Below are positions 52,490-62,337 of a stretch of 64,000 nucleotides of DNA, piece after piece (positions within the stretch are counted from its first letter, which is position 1; each line of letters starts with the position of its first letter). The DNA comes from Shewanella corallii (GTDB lineage Bacteria > Pseudomonadota > Gammaproteobacteria > Enterobacterales > Shewanellaceae), in assembly GCF_023349125.1 (NCBI RefSeq), contig NZ_JAKIKT010000010.1:1-64000 (forward strand). The letters run 5' to 3'. The translations under genes were made by a program, and so were the position numbers. The notes under the pieces are model-generated. The model saw only the letters and a list, made by a program, of their open reading frames with translations. It was not told the DNA's origin and searched no databases.

Positions 52490-54651
52490 ATCCTAAACTT
52501 TGTTTAGAAAATGTACGCAACGAAACTCTTAGTGCATTCTCATATCTTAAAAAAGCCAATGAGTGTTTATCATCACCTGATTTAGTACCAATTGGCCAAG
52601 AATTCATAATTCGTGCTTTAGAGGCATTACCACTTTTCAAAAAACAAACTTCGCTGCTTCAAAATCTCTTACGTTCAGCAGGCCTTTATCCTTACCTTAA
52701 AAAGTACTTTACGGACCTCTCACCTGAAAAGGAATTTGTACTAGATGTCTATAGAAGTAACTTTGACGACAATTTCATCTTCCACTCAATGCAAGCGAGA
52801 GTTTTTAACTTACTCTCATCAGGAAAGAACGTTGTCTTAAGTGCTCCTACTAGTATGGGGAAAAGCGCTATCGTAGATGCCTTGATTGCAGAAAAGAAAT
52901 TCAAAAGTATCGTTATTGTGGTCCCAACAATAGCTCTGATAGATGAAACTCGAAGACGTATACATCAACGTTTTGGCAACGAATACCAAATTATTCACCA
53001 CGGATCCCAAGCTAAACGTAAAGACAAAGTTATCTATATCTTTACACAGGAACGTGTAAATGAACGCGACGATCTAAAAAATATTGACTTGTTTATCATC
53101 GATGAATTCTACAAGCTTGCCGATACTAAAGATGAACTATCAAGACCTAGAGCCTTCGCCTTAAATATAGCTCTAAGCAAGTTGCTTACCGTATCTAAAC
53201 AGTTTTACATGATTGGACCTTATATAGATGCAATTCAAGGAATGAACGCGTTGAAACGCGAATTCACCTTCATCCCCTCGGACTTTAAGACTGTTGCATT
53301 AAATGTCTATAAATACGATATCGCTCCTAACGATATAGACTCTAAAAATAAGGAGCTAGAGAGGATTCTGGAATCCAACAATGGACAAACAATCATATAT
53401 TGTAAATCTTCCAATTCAATTGCAAAGGTTATTAGATTCTTAGGCTCACTAGACAGTTTACAGGAGCGTAAATTTCTTGCTTCCACTGATGTTTCTCTAA
53501 AAAAATACTATAAGTGGTTAAAAAGAAACTACGGTGCTGACTGGGGATGCACTCAAGCCCTAGCAAATGGTATAGGTATACATCACGGTTCTTTACCTCG
53601 TGCAATCCAACAAAAAACTGTCGAGCTGTTCAACACTAAACAAATTCAATTTTTAGTATGCACTTCAACAATGATCGAGGGAGTTAATACGTCCGCAGAA
53701 AACATCGTAATCTATGACAACCGTAATGGAACGCCAAAAATTGATAGTTTTACTCATAAAAACATATCCGGTCGAGCAGGTAGAATGGGACAATATTTGG
53801 TTGGGAACGTTTTTTGTCTAGTAGAGCTACCAGAGCAAGAATCGCAAGTCGTAAGCCTTCCGCTAGGTCAACAAGATAATGACTCGCCAATTAACTTGCT
53901 AGCTGGTATACAGCCAGATCACTTATCGGAACTAGGCAGCCAAAGTCTTAATCAATTCGCTAAAAACTCTGATGTTCCAATGGAAATTGTTCGTAAGCAC
54001 TCATCATACAACGTTGAAGATTTAGAATATGCGTATGAACTTGTCACGGAGTTATCAATTACCGACATGGAGACAATTGCGTCGGTAACTAAACCGAAGA
54101 AATACCAACTTGGATTGCTTACAAATTTTATCAAAACCGTAGAAAGTCGGGTATTGGCTAGACAACAACTTCATTTTGAGGATAGTGACGAGCTTTATAA
54201 AAAACTGGGTCGGTACATCTACGCTGACAACCACACTGCTTACATTAGGAAGCAAATCGAATTCATCTATAATTCACGTGAGGGAGGTGAGCTACGATCA
54301 GACGCAACTGATCGAGAGCTCAACATTGTACGCAATATTTTCAAGCACGCTGTCCCAAGAGCACTTTCGTTACTGGAAGATCTCTTAAATCATGAGTTCA
54401 AATCGCTTGGACTACCGCCAGAAGCAAATTTAGGGTGGCTCGTACATATATTCGAAAACAGTCATTTGCCTTCCTCATTTTCTGCGCTAGAAGAGATGGG
54501 AATACCTATAGAAACTTTGGAGAAACTTGTTACGCCAAGGTTGAGTGAAGCAGATATCGACACATTGGTCCGCTATTTACGCATATACCACAGATACCTT
54601 CACCAGCTAAACTCTGTTGATCGAATGTTTATTAAGCAAGCAATTTACTAA
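52474..54651 (+). CDS. HamB-like Ski2-type DEAD/DEAH helicase
   Basis: This 725-residue SF2 helicase has Walker A APTSMGKS (124-131), motif II IIDEFY (D210-E211-F212-Y213, an unusual DExx box also typical of HamB), motif V CTSTMIEGVN and motif VI SGRAGRMGQ. A helical N-terminus and a 200-residue C-terminal domain flank the core. In Hachiman, HamB senses damaged or phage DNA and frees HamA. The 16-bp overlap with the nuclease gene supports a stable complex. Moderate-to-low G+C. Confidence 0.8.
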   Translation: MDNSLDPKLCLENVRNETLSAFSYLKKANECLSSPDLVPIGQEFIIRALEALPLFKKQTSLLQNLLRSAGLYPYLKKYFTDLSPEKEFVLDVYRSNFDDNFIFHSMQARVFNLLSSGKNVVLSAPTSMGKSAIVDALIAEKKFKSIVIVVPTIALIDETRRRIHQRFGNEYQIIHHGSQAKRKDKVIYIFTQERVNERDDLKNIDLFIIDEFYKLADTKDELSRPRAFALNIALSKLLTVSKQFYMIGPYIDAIQGMNALKREFTFIPSDFKTVALNVYKYDIAPNDIDSKNKELERILESNNGQTIIYCKSSNSIAKVIRFLGSLDSLQERKFLASTDVSLKKYYKWLKRNYGADWGCTQALANGIGIHHGSLPRAIQQKTVELFNTKQIQFLVCTSTMIEGVNTSAENIVIYDNRNGTPKIDSFTHKNISGRAGRMGQYLVGNVFCLVELPEQESQVVSLPLGQQDNDSPINLLAGIQPDHLSELGSQSLNQFAKNSDVPMEIVRKHSSYNVEDLEYAYELVTELSITDMETIASVTKPKKYQLGLLTNFIKTVESRVLARQQLHFEDSDELYKKLGRYIYADNHTAYIRKQIEFIYNSREGGELRSDATDRELNIVRNIFKHAVPRALSLLEDLLNHEFKSLGLPPEANLGWLVHIFENSHLPSSFSALEEMGIPIETLEKLVTPRLSEADIDTLVRYLRIYHRYLHQLNSVDRMFIKQAIY

Positions 54652-56487
54652 TATGTCTATAAAAACTATAGGACTAAAATGAGAAAATTCTAACTTAATT
54701 TGGTCAATACTCTGAAAATTGATTAAGGTGCATACAAACACCAAAAATAAAGCATTAAAACTCACTTCCCCTAGTTTTTCTCATCCAATCCAGAAGAACA
54801 GGGGCATTCTCCAAAGTGATTTTTGTCCCATAGCGTGACAGCCATCTAAGTGTAGATAGCTGTCGTCTTGTGAAGCGGGGCGGTATTATGGTTCACCATT
54901 CTATTGCCGAATATTGACTCAACGTCTATATATCCAAAGAAATGGTGCTAATAATAGGGCTTAAACAGCATTCTTAAAGAAGTGACTTTTTAGATTTGAG
55001 CACTGATCAGAACCTCACTTAGATTCAACTAAGATGATTAGGCTCGATTCAATGCCAATCTAAAGAGCCAATCAATTACATACTGGTTCTTGGAACAAAC
55101 TTTCGAGTCTAATACGGAAACAACGTTACCAAGGTATAGCTGTGCGTTTGGCTAGCAACCGACAGTGATCGGCTGAATTTGAGTATTCACAAATGAGTTC
55201 CTGGCTAAACTGCACATTCGGGGTGCACATAGTCGTGGTTTGGTTAAGCTCATTATAAGTGAGACAAGACAACGTTGTATGGAAATGTTCTGCATCAAGA
55301 TTTCCACGCGCCATATCTATCTAATTTTATGAGTGATTAGCGGGAGGCCATTCCTGGCTAATTGTATGGGAGAGGAATTTCATTAGACTGGAATTCCAGA
55401 ATGAGGTGAACATTTCCATGATGAACAGATTTGATGTACTATATCCAAATATTGTATTTAACATAATATACATTGTGCGCAGTGGTAATAATTTCCGTTT
55501 GTGGTTGGAGTATGGCCTTTGGCTTAGTTGTATATAATGAAATGGTTCACCATACTATTCGTCTAAGTGTTTGGTTCCACATAAGTTACTGTACAATTCA
55601 CGCAGCTGCAGTCTAATTTGCCTGGGTTTTGAGCCGCAATGTAGTTGGCTGTTTCAATCATACGTTCAGATCTCTAACTGCGTCCATCCAGGAAATTATT
55701 TCCTCCGGTTTTCCATCCCAAGTTTGATGAGCAACGATTGTCGCAAACCCATCTGAGCCGTCATGGTTTGCCGGCAGTAACTCTTGGTGTTTTGGTTGTG
55801 GTTTAATCAAAGCTGAGTTTGTTGGGTTTGTGATTAGTGTTGAGTCTCATGTCTGACGTCTATGTTGTTGGCCAAGCCAGGTTCAAATTCTTAAAGCTGG
55901 CAATCTTAGGCTGACTAGCCAATCGAACCTTGCAGATGTGAACCTGTAGAACATGCAATCTCAACATGAATGCTGGGACAGATTTTGGTTTGGCTGTGAC
56001 CGACATCCGTACATGCCTAGCAAGAATCTGTAGCTCTCTGTAGATGTGAATCTATGGTTTGGATACGAGTACATTTGGATATGAGTACAACGAGCTGTGG
56101 TATCAGCGATTCGTCTCTGTGAGGCTCGCAGGTATGCGTTCAGTATTCAGGAATGGAGCAAAGCAAGAGGTGTTCAGTGCTAAAGGCTTGTCTACCTGTA
56201 GCTACAAAACGCCGAAAGCGTCGCCTATTTCCAACTTGGTAGACCTGTTCAATAGTCAGATTCCTCGGGATTAGCGCCGGGCATTGTTGGAGACTGAGAA
56301 ATACAAAAAAGGCCACCCGAAGTAGCCCTTTTAGGTCAAATGCCGATAAATAGCATTATCGGCATCATTGTATCTGTCGTTATGAGACAAAAATGAAAAG
56401 CCGTGATGTGAGTTTAAAAATGTGAATTACCCCACTTATAGCGTTAAAAAAAACCTATAAGATGCGGATTTTTATGAGCATTAATCT
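54652..56487. other. 1.8-kb stretch with little coding signal
   Basis: No full gene is supported. Present are a hairpin GACAGC-ATCTA/TAGAT-GCTGTC (54837-54864), two copies of palindrome ATGGTTCACCAT followed by -CTATT (54888 and 55542), and a minus-strand coding remnant at about 55694-55860 (reading HQTWDGKPEEIISWMDAV) overlapping a 32-codon frame (55563-55661). A 62-codon minus frame (55126-55314) and a 71-codon plus frame (56059-56274) are doubtful. A perfect 10-bp hairpin ATGCCGATAA/TTATCGGCAT lies at 56340-56365. Confidence 0.5.
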
Positions 56488-57327
56488 ATGAGTGACGACA
56501 TACAGCTAATTGTCCAAGCCATCAATAAAGCAGCAGAAACGGATGTTATTAAGGACTATATCTACCCAATGCTGTCAGGTATTACCTTTACACTGTTAGC
56601 AGCAGGAACAGCATATTTCACTGTAAAACACCAAGAGCGCAAGCAACAGCACATAGCCGCGAATCTAGCGAAGCTTAAAGCATCAAATAAGCTGATCTTA
56701 TCTGCACAATCAGCCTTGCTGAATGTAATAACAATTAAGCAGGCTTACATACTAGACCTACCAAGTGATCCGATACTTAGAATGCTGAATATTGGACAGG
56801 TTGAGTGCAACTACCCTCTTCTAGATCTCCCACTTGAAGACTTTTCCTTTCTTTCTCCTTCAATTGACGAAATAGATCATGCTAGTTGGGAGAATCTCGC
56901 TAAAATCGCCGTTCTCATGAAAAATTACAACGCTACGCTAGGAGCGTGGTCAAAAAGAAATCGGTTTGAAGACGAAGTCAAGATGGCTATTCTCTCAGTT
57001 CATGGCCAGAAAGTCATAGAGCCAGAAATTTCAATTGAAACAATTATAGATGCTGCATCTGCATTCAAAGTAGGAATTGCTGTTGACCTAAATGAGCGGT
57101 CAATAGAGTTAACTGATGTAATAATTAATGACCTTCATTCTTTTCTAACTGAATTCCCTAAAGCAGTTAGGCCTCATATAGATGTAAACGCCATCAAAGG
57201 TTATGGGAAAATTATTCAATACGGAAATATGGCAGAGAGCTTTAATGAAATTATGCTTGCAAAAACGCCAAGTGCTGACTGGGAAGAATATACGAAATTC
57301 ATGAAAGGCAAGAGTACTGGAAAATAG
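56488..57327 (+). CDS. Single-pass membrane protein of unknown function
   Basis: This 279-residue protein has one membrane helix at about 28-46 (MLSGITFTLLAAGTAYFTV), then a basic coiled-coil-like stretch (KHQERKQQHIAANLAKLKA) and a soluble helical C-terminus. The layout suggests an inner-membrane sensor or anchor. No catalytic motif. It stands alone between non-coding stretches in A+T-rich DNA. Confidence 0.65.
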   Translation: MSDDIQLIVQAINKAAETDVIKDYIYPMLSGITFTLLAAGTAYFTVKHQERKQQHIAANLAKLKASNKLILSAQSALLNVITIKQAYILDLPSDPILRMLNIGQVECNYPLLDLPLEDFSFLSPSIDEIDHASWENLAKIAVLMKNYNATLGAWSKRNRFEDEVKMAILSVHGQKVIEPEISIETIIDAASAFKVGIAVDLNERSIELTDVIINDLHSFLTEFPKAVRPHIDVNAIKGYGKIIQYGNMAESFNEIMLAKTPSADWEEYTKFMKGKSTGK

Positions 57328-57991
57328 TTCTAACCACTCCTGTTGTTAGCCAGGGGGCGCTACCTTCTTTTCACCAACGCCGCTGCCACTATCACCTCCC
57401 TGCCATGATAGCGACTAGCATTGAACTGGGCTCAATCTTGACCCCTATCGGGTCTGGGGTTCGCACGTTAGCAGTAAAGTTAGTCGGCATGTGGTCGAAC
57501 ATCTAACGCCCTTCTTTTGCTTCCAGCACCATGATCCGCTTATTCGGTGCAGGATACATTTCCCGGAGTTCCAGACGCTGTCTTACGGAGGTTCTGTTCA
57601 GCTCATCAAAGTTAACACCTCCAAGTACCCTTCCCTTTGAAAGTTCTGCGCGATGAGACAATGGCATCCAGGCTTACTGACCTATCAACTAAGCTACCCG
57701 TAAACTTTTGCAGATGTTCACTGCCCTCACCTTCGCGATCAGCGTAGCTTGATTACTGTTCAATATGGTTTGACCAAGAAGGCAGTTTGACGAAATTACG
57801 TGCCATGATTCAGCCCCCTTTAACCAATTACACGGCGAACAGCCGGGATCTTGTTGGAGGTTTGGCTTTGATGTTGGTTACGAAACCTGGAAGGTATCTA
57901 AAGCGATAGCGTTAAGAATTAGCGCATAGTGATATCCCCAAGGGAAAGTGGCGCCTCACGGCGTGTATTGGGGATACTATAATCAAGTATT
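57328..57991. other. Non-coding stretch with a decayed gene remnant
   Basis: On the minus strand about 57503-57640 reads GGVNFDELNRTSVRQRLELR and then a PAPNKRIMVLEAKEGR end with a stop at 57503-57505. This looks like the C-terminal tail of a real protein of unknown family without its body. The remainder carries many stops. Composition is closer to the core genome than to the genes beside it. Confidence 0.4.
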
Positions 57992-59137
57992 CTATTTTAC
58001 TACTTTGTCTGTTAACGGTTCCGGCGGTTGGCTCTTGACCTCTTTGCGTACTAATTCAGTTATTGCATCAATCAGTTTTTGATGCGTCTTACTCTCAAAA
58101 TCTGGCTCTTTTAGCTTGGTAAACGCACTATCGCTATTTAAGTTCCAATTCTCAAATATAGACTTTACATCCTGTTGGTCAACCTGAGAACCATATATTT
58201 CTAAATACATTTTACCGAATCCAATAGCGTGAATCCTGTCAGTTCTTTTCAGAGACTCATGTGTATAAGCGCTGGCTACTCCATATGAGTATTTAGCGAC
58301 TGCAGCCAATATAGAAACAACCAACATTTCTTTAAACAACATGATTCCATACAACCCCCAATCTATATCGTCGGAATAAAATAATGTTAGAATCAGTGAG
58401 ATGATCACAAACGTAGCAGATACCCCCACGGCCACCCAAATAGCTTTCGTGCCTTTAGCATTCCATTTTCGCGCTAACAGCCTGAAGTACCTTTCATGTT
58501 TCTCCAAATCATTTTTAGCTCTATCAACAAACAATGGTACTTCGGTGTCAATCTTAGACTGTAATTGCTTTTCTTTTAGTTTCTTATTTTCTAACTCTAG
58601 CTTACTGTTACTTCCTTGTAAGCTGTCTATATTAGACATTAATACAGCGCGTTCAGTAGCAACTTTATAATTCTCTTGCTCGGCCTCGTTACATTGTTTC
58701 TCTCGCCTGGCCAAAGTGTCTTTTAATGTTTGCACCTCTCTTTCATAGCTACTTTTTAGGAGAGATATTTCTCTTTTATAGTTATTTACATCACTTTCAT
58801 AGCGCTCGGCCAAAGTATTTTCAGTGTTATCATTATTAACGGTTTGTAGTTGCTCTCGATGATGTTGGATTGCTCCCGTTAAGAATAGTTGGTCTAAGGC
58901 TTTCTCAGCTCGGAATATATTTAGGCTATCTAAGCATCGACGTTTCACCAGATCGAAATTTAGAATAACGGCTTTCTGTTCCGAAGGTGATAATTTGGTT
59001 AACTTACTTTCTAAATAGGTTCGACTGAAACTGCTTAATGTAGTCCAGAATCGTACAGCAAACTCAAAGTCCTTGTCAGACTGGTCAGTAGTTGTATCGG
59101 TGGGGTTGAAATTTGTCTTTGGTTTCTTGGTTTCCAT
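57992..59137 (-). CDS. Coiled-coil protein with two membrane helices
   Basis: This 381-residue protein has a soluble N-terminus (1-95), a long coiled coil (about 115-200, rich in E/K/N), two membrane helices (about 233-252 and 264-284) and a cytosolic C-terminus. It lacks enzymatic motifs. DUF6161-like membrane proteins have a similar plan, but I cannot confirm membership. The neighbouring gene at 59595 has a related architecture with membrane helices first. Confidence 0.65.
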   Translation of the reverse strand: METKKPKTNFNPTDTTTDQSDKDFEFAVRFWTTLSSFSRTYLESKLTKLSPSEQKAVILNFDLVKRRCLDSLNIFRAEKALDQLFLTGAIQHHREQLQTVNNDNTENTLAERYESDVNNYKREISLLKSSYEREVQTLKDTLARREKQCNEAEQENYKVATERAVLMSNIDSLQGSNSKLELENKKLKEKQLQSKIDTEVPLFVDRAKNDLEKHERYFRLLARKWNAKGTKAIWVAVGVSATFVIISLILTLFYSDDIDWGLYGIMLFKEMLVVSILAAVAKYSYGVASAYTHESLKRTDRIHAIGFGKMYLEIYGSQVDQQDVKSIFENWNLNSDSAFTKLKEPDFESKTHQKLIDAITELVRKEVKSQPPEPLTDKVVK

Positions 59138-59279
59138 TACCTAACAATCATTAAATTAGTCCTTTCCTGATTGGATGCTATCATTATTTATGTTGCCTTT
59201 GTATGGCATATCTGTGCATTAGGTCTCAGAAGTTACTAAAAACTATGGTTTTATCCTGATTTTTTGTAAGGAAGTTTTA

Positions 59280-59543
59280 ATGTTAAGCGCCATCTATCTA
59301 GCGATCACAGTACAAGTTGTATCAGTATCTGACGGGGATACGGTGAGGGTTGTAATTCCTGATTGGCCAGATGTAGTTGGTCTTAATATCCCGGTTCGAA
59401 TAAGGGGCATTGATACTGCTGAGACTGTCGGTGGATGTCCTAAGCCTAGAAAAATGGCATTAGAAGCAAAGACTCTTCTGTCAAAGATTTTGTCTAAAGC
59501 TCAAAATATTGAAATAAAAAACATTGAAAGAGGAAAATGGTGA
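59280..59543 (+). pseudogene. Truncated thermonuclease (SNase-like) gene
   Basis: This 87-residue frame has the staphylococcal-nuclease start VVSVSDGDTVRV and VRIRGIDTAET, with catalytic-type R and D/T-E, but stops at ERGKW, where the family normally continues for 60-80 residues with a second arginine and closing strands. A stop and A+T-rich DNA follow. AGGAAG precedes the start. It is most likely a truncated remnant of a mobile-element nuclease. Confidence 0.65.
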
Positions 59544-59594
59544 AAGAAATAGATAGTGTGATTAATGTCTAATAAGCTTAATCACTCCGAAATC

Positions 59595-60518
59595 TTAATT
59601 TTGCGGTGGTTTAGGCGGAGCTTTAACTCCCCGACGCAAAGGCTTTATTTTGGTATGTTCTTCCAGATTTTTATTAATTTTATCGCGAAGATAGTTTTCT
59701 GCTTCTGTTTTAGTGTAATCCTCTACCAAGTTCTCAGGTGTAGATCTATGGGCTGAAAGAATCCCCCCAACTAAGGATTCCAGTTCATCTTGTTTAACGT
59801 CAGTTCCCTTCATCAAGGATTGGATGAAAATAGCATCTGACATATTTCCATCTCTCATTAAACTATAAAGTTTATGCATGGCATTGAGATTTCTCTCAAG
59901 TTGATGAGTTTTATCTATATAGTTGTTCAATGCCTCTTTTAGCTCTTTTCTATTGGTAGACTGATGATCTATTTCTCGATCCGCTTCTTGCAGCGCCTGT
60001 TTAGTTGCATCCAATTCTTGAGACATAGTACTGAGTTGGTTGCTTAGTTGGACAGAGTTGGTTCTTAGCTGATCTCGATCGTCTACAACTTTGTCATAAT
60101 CCGTGCTAAAGCTTCTCTCACGTTCTTTTTCGATATATATCTTGTCAACTCTAGTCTTCTCATTTATAAAGCTTTTTTCTTCTCGCTCATTAGAACGCTC
60201 TAGTCTAGAGATCGCCATCTTATGATTAACAGAATCAAGCCATTGCTGATATTTTGAGTTGAAAAACACTGGGAGATAAAGTAACGCGACAAACAAAACG
60301 GCCTGAATTAAAAAATCATAAATAGTCGTATAGTCCTTTATCCAGTCAATTTTATTGGCAGCAGTCCCATCACTTGCCAATAAGTAATAGTACACCTCCC
60401 AATGAACAAATATGGATGATATTAGTAGCGCACTGAAAAACGGAGTTTTCATTCGTTCTTGCTGGGAATCCATTAACTGAAGCAAAAATTCTTTCAAAAT
60501 AAGGTACCAAAATGCCAA
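59595..60518 (-). CDS. Membrane-anchored coiled-coil protein
   Basis: This 307-residue protein has two membrane helices in the first 90 residues (around 22-42 and 72-90, the latter AVLFVALLYLPVFF), then a long coiled coil (about 100-220) and a helical tail with a proline-rich end (RRGVKAPPKPPQN). There is no recognised domain. Together with the gene at 57992 it suggests a pair of envelope-associated structural or sensor proteins. Confidence 0.65.
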   Translation of the reverse strand: MAFWYLILKEFLLQLMDSQQERMKTPFFSALLISSIFVHWEVYYYLLASDGTAANKIDWIKDYTTIYDFLIQAVLFVALLYLPVFFNSKYQQWLDSVNHKMAISRLERSNEREEKSFINEKTRVDKIYIEKERERSFSTDYDKVVDDRDQLRTNSVQLSNQLSTMSQELDATKQALQEADREIDHQSTNRKELKEALNNYIDKTHQLERNLNAMHKLYSLMRDGNMSDAIFIQSLMKGTDVKQDELESLVGGILSAHRSTPENLVEDYTKTEAENYLRDKINKNLEEHTKIKPLRRGVKAPPKPPQN

Positions 60519-60595
60519 AGTAGACAGATTTTATTCAAGTTAAAAGTAACTTTCAATGATTCCATTGCTTTTCAAATATCCAGTAGTGCTACCAA

Positions 60596-60924
60596 TCATC
60601 TAATAAAGCCTATTGTTGCGGTGTTATATATCGCATCAAATGTGAAATGCTGGAGTGAAATAAGGTTTTTTATTTCAACATCAGAACCATCTATCTCATT
60701 GGCCATGTATTTTCTATCCTTAGATCTACTCATTCGTCCAACAACCATTAAAGTCGAATTACCTATAGTAGTTTTATCCGATTCACTTGGCCTCTGAGTT
60801 AGCGCAAAAATGGGTGCTAAACCTCTTGCCCTGCCCCTCCGAATTACCATTCCCCAGTGGGGTGGCGCTTTGCCTGCTGTAGTCATGTTTGCCAGATCCC
60901 TAGGACTGGTTAGCCTGACGTTTG
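60596..60924 (-). pseudogene. C-terminal remnant of a virus-type packaging ATPase
   Basis: The frame is open from 60924 and reads LANMTTAGKAPPHWGMVIRR, followed by FALTQRPSESDKTTIGN and GRM. This is the sensor/motor end of HerA/FtsK-like packaging ATPases (TQRP motif) found in tailless dsDNA phages and proviruses of marine gammaproteobacteria. The Walker A and B half is missing. An ATG at 60886 would give 96 residues but no active enzyme. Confidence 0.5.
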
Positions 60925-61040
60925 CTCACTTCCACTGGTAAATGCGAAACTATTAGCAGTAAAGCCTGAGTAAATGCATTCAAGCCACCGGGAAACGATA
61001 TAAACCGGGATTCTGAAGGGAATAAGTACAGGGAGATTTT

Positions 61041-62102
61041 TTGACAATGGATAGAGCTTTAATCACTCTGACAACGGTTTTGGTATTAACCTCTTTTACC
61101 GGTTGTGCGGATAACAAGTTGCTCATGGCTAAGTTTGGCAATGCTGGAACTACAGACGGTCGCTACAGCATCAGAGAAATAATGGTTTCTGATACCTCAG
61201 GTTGGTTTTCAGATTTTGGTTATGGAGCCGTAAGTGGCTACCCTGGCGCTTACGCAACGATTTCAGGCTTAGGCATACCCACTCACGTTAAGGGTCACTG
61301 GAGCAAGAACCCGGAATCTACAACAGACTCCTTAGTTTATTATCGAATTGATAGTGTCATAGACAGCACATTGGCTCTTGAAAAGATGAAAGCACTTAAC
61401 AATGCGTATGAAAACTTTGAGCCTTCAAATGCAACTGTACAAGTCGTGGTAGATAAGGCTCATCTCAGGATTTTTTATACCTTTAATTGCTTCGACTCTT
61501 ATGATGACTGCTCTAAAAAAGAAGGGAGCGACCCAAACGGTTGGATAGTGAGAAGCCCGACAGACTTGACCGATGTCGTTGTACTCTTCTCTGGCAATGG
61601 AGAGAGTTCACTTACTCCCTTCCCTACCTCCCCCTATGACAAGCGGATAATAAGAGCCGTCAATGTAGGCGAAACCGTTGTCAGCGAAGCCACTTTTCAG
61701 GATGTCGATTCAGTAAATCACCAAGTCACCGACCAGATTGTATTACCTACTGCATTCTCGGTAGTGTGGCGGAAGAAGCTGAATCCAGACGCTGGATTTT
61801 CTGATTGGCAATTTGATAACTACCAGCTCGATGGCGACTTTCCTGCACAGGATATGATGGAGGAAAGCATTCAGGCCTACCGTAACGCCATGGTGGGTTA
61901 CGTCAAAACCAGCACATTTGATATCTTCGCTGAAGAAGACAACCTGTTTATCACCTACAGCGCGGCTTGTTTAACTGAGAAAGCTGGAGAGCGCTGTAAA
62001 GTCATCGAAGACCCACAAAAACGCTGGCGCTACTTTGACGAGCTTGGTCGTTATGCCCTTGTACTGTTTGAAGGAAAAGGCGAACAATTCGCTGGTGAGT
62101 AA
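61041..62102 (+). CDS. Lipoprotein of unknown function
   Basis: This 353-residue protein has a lipoprotein signal with lipobox TSFTGC at about residues 17-22; lipidation on that cysteine would anchor it in the envelope. The mature part is beta-rich and has two cysteine pairs (FNCFDSYDDCSKK, AACLTEKAGERCK). It duplicates some texture between its two VVF/VVW halves, but no family is recognised. AGGGAG lies 13-18 nt upstream. A start at ATG 61047 (MDRALIT) is equally likely. Confidence 0.7.
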   Translation: MTMDRALITLTTVLVLTSFTGCADNKLLMAKFGNAGTTDGRYSIREIMVSDTSGWFSDFGYGAVSGYPGAYATISGLGIPTHVKGHWSKNPESTTDSLVYYRIDSVIDSTLALEKMKALNNAYENFEPSNATVQVVVDKAHLRIFYTFNCFDSYDDCSKKEGSDPNGWIVRSPTDLTDVVVLFSGNGESSLTPFPTSPYDKRIIRAVNVGETVVSEATFQDVDSVNHQVTDQIVLPTAFSVVWRKKLNPDAGFSDWQFDNYQLDGDFPAQDMMEESIQAYRNAMVGYVKTSTFDIFAEEDNLFITYSAACLTEKAGERCKVIEDPQKRWRYFDELGRYALVLFEGKGEQFAGE

Positions 62103-62224
62103 GGTTAGCATCAAACATAATTCACCCTTATTAACACCTCACATACCTTACGACTCGTCGTCAGCAGGTGCCAAAATCTATCAATTAAAGTGATCTATCC
62201 GGCGGGAACGCCGTATCGAGATAA

Positions 62225-62289
62225 GTTAACGAGACCCATCCCAATTCCTCGTTAACGCGGCCCCTGCGATTGGTGCTGTCAGGGGCCGC
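62225..62289. terminator. Tandem hairpins between the lipoprotein and ATPase genes
   Basis: GTTAACGAG/CTCGTTAAC (62225-62256) is followed by GCGGCCCCTG/CAGGGGCCGC (62257-62289). Both are perfect. They likely stop transcription of the convergent genes, though T runs are short. Confidence 0.6.
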
Positions 62290-62337
62290 ACCTAATGCCC
62301 CCTTAACCGTTTTAAAAGACGGGAACTCGTTTCCCGG

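Noticed and set aside
55126..55314. 62-codon minus-strand frame considered as a gene
   Set aside because: Weak start context and no family resemblance; mentioned only within the intergenic entry.
56059..56274. 71-codon frame considered as a gene
   Set aside because: No start signal and low-complexity-like residue order; probably chance.
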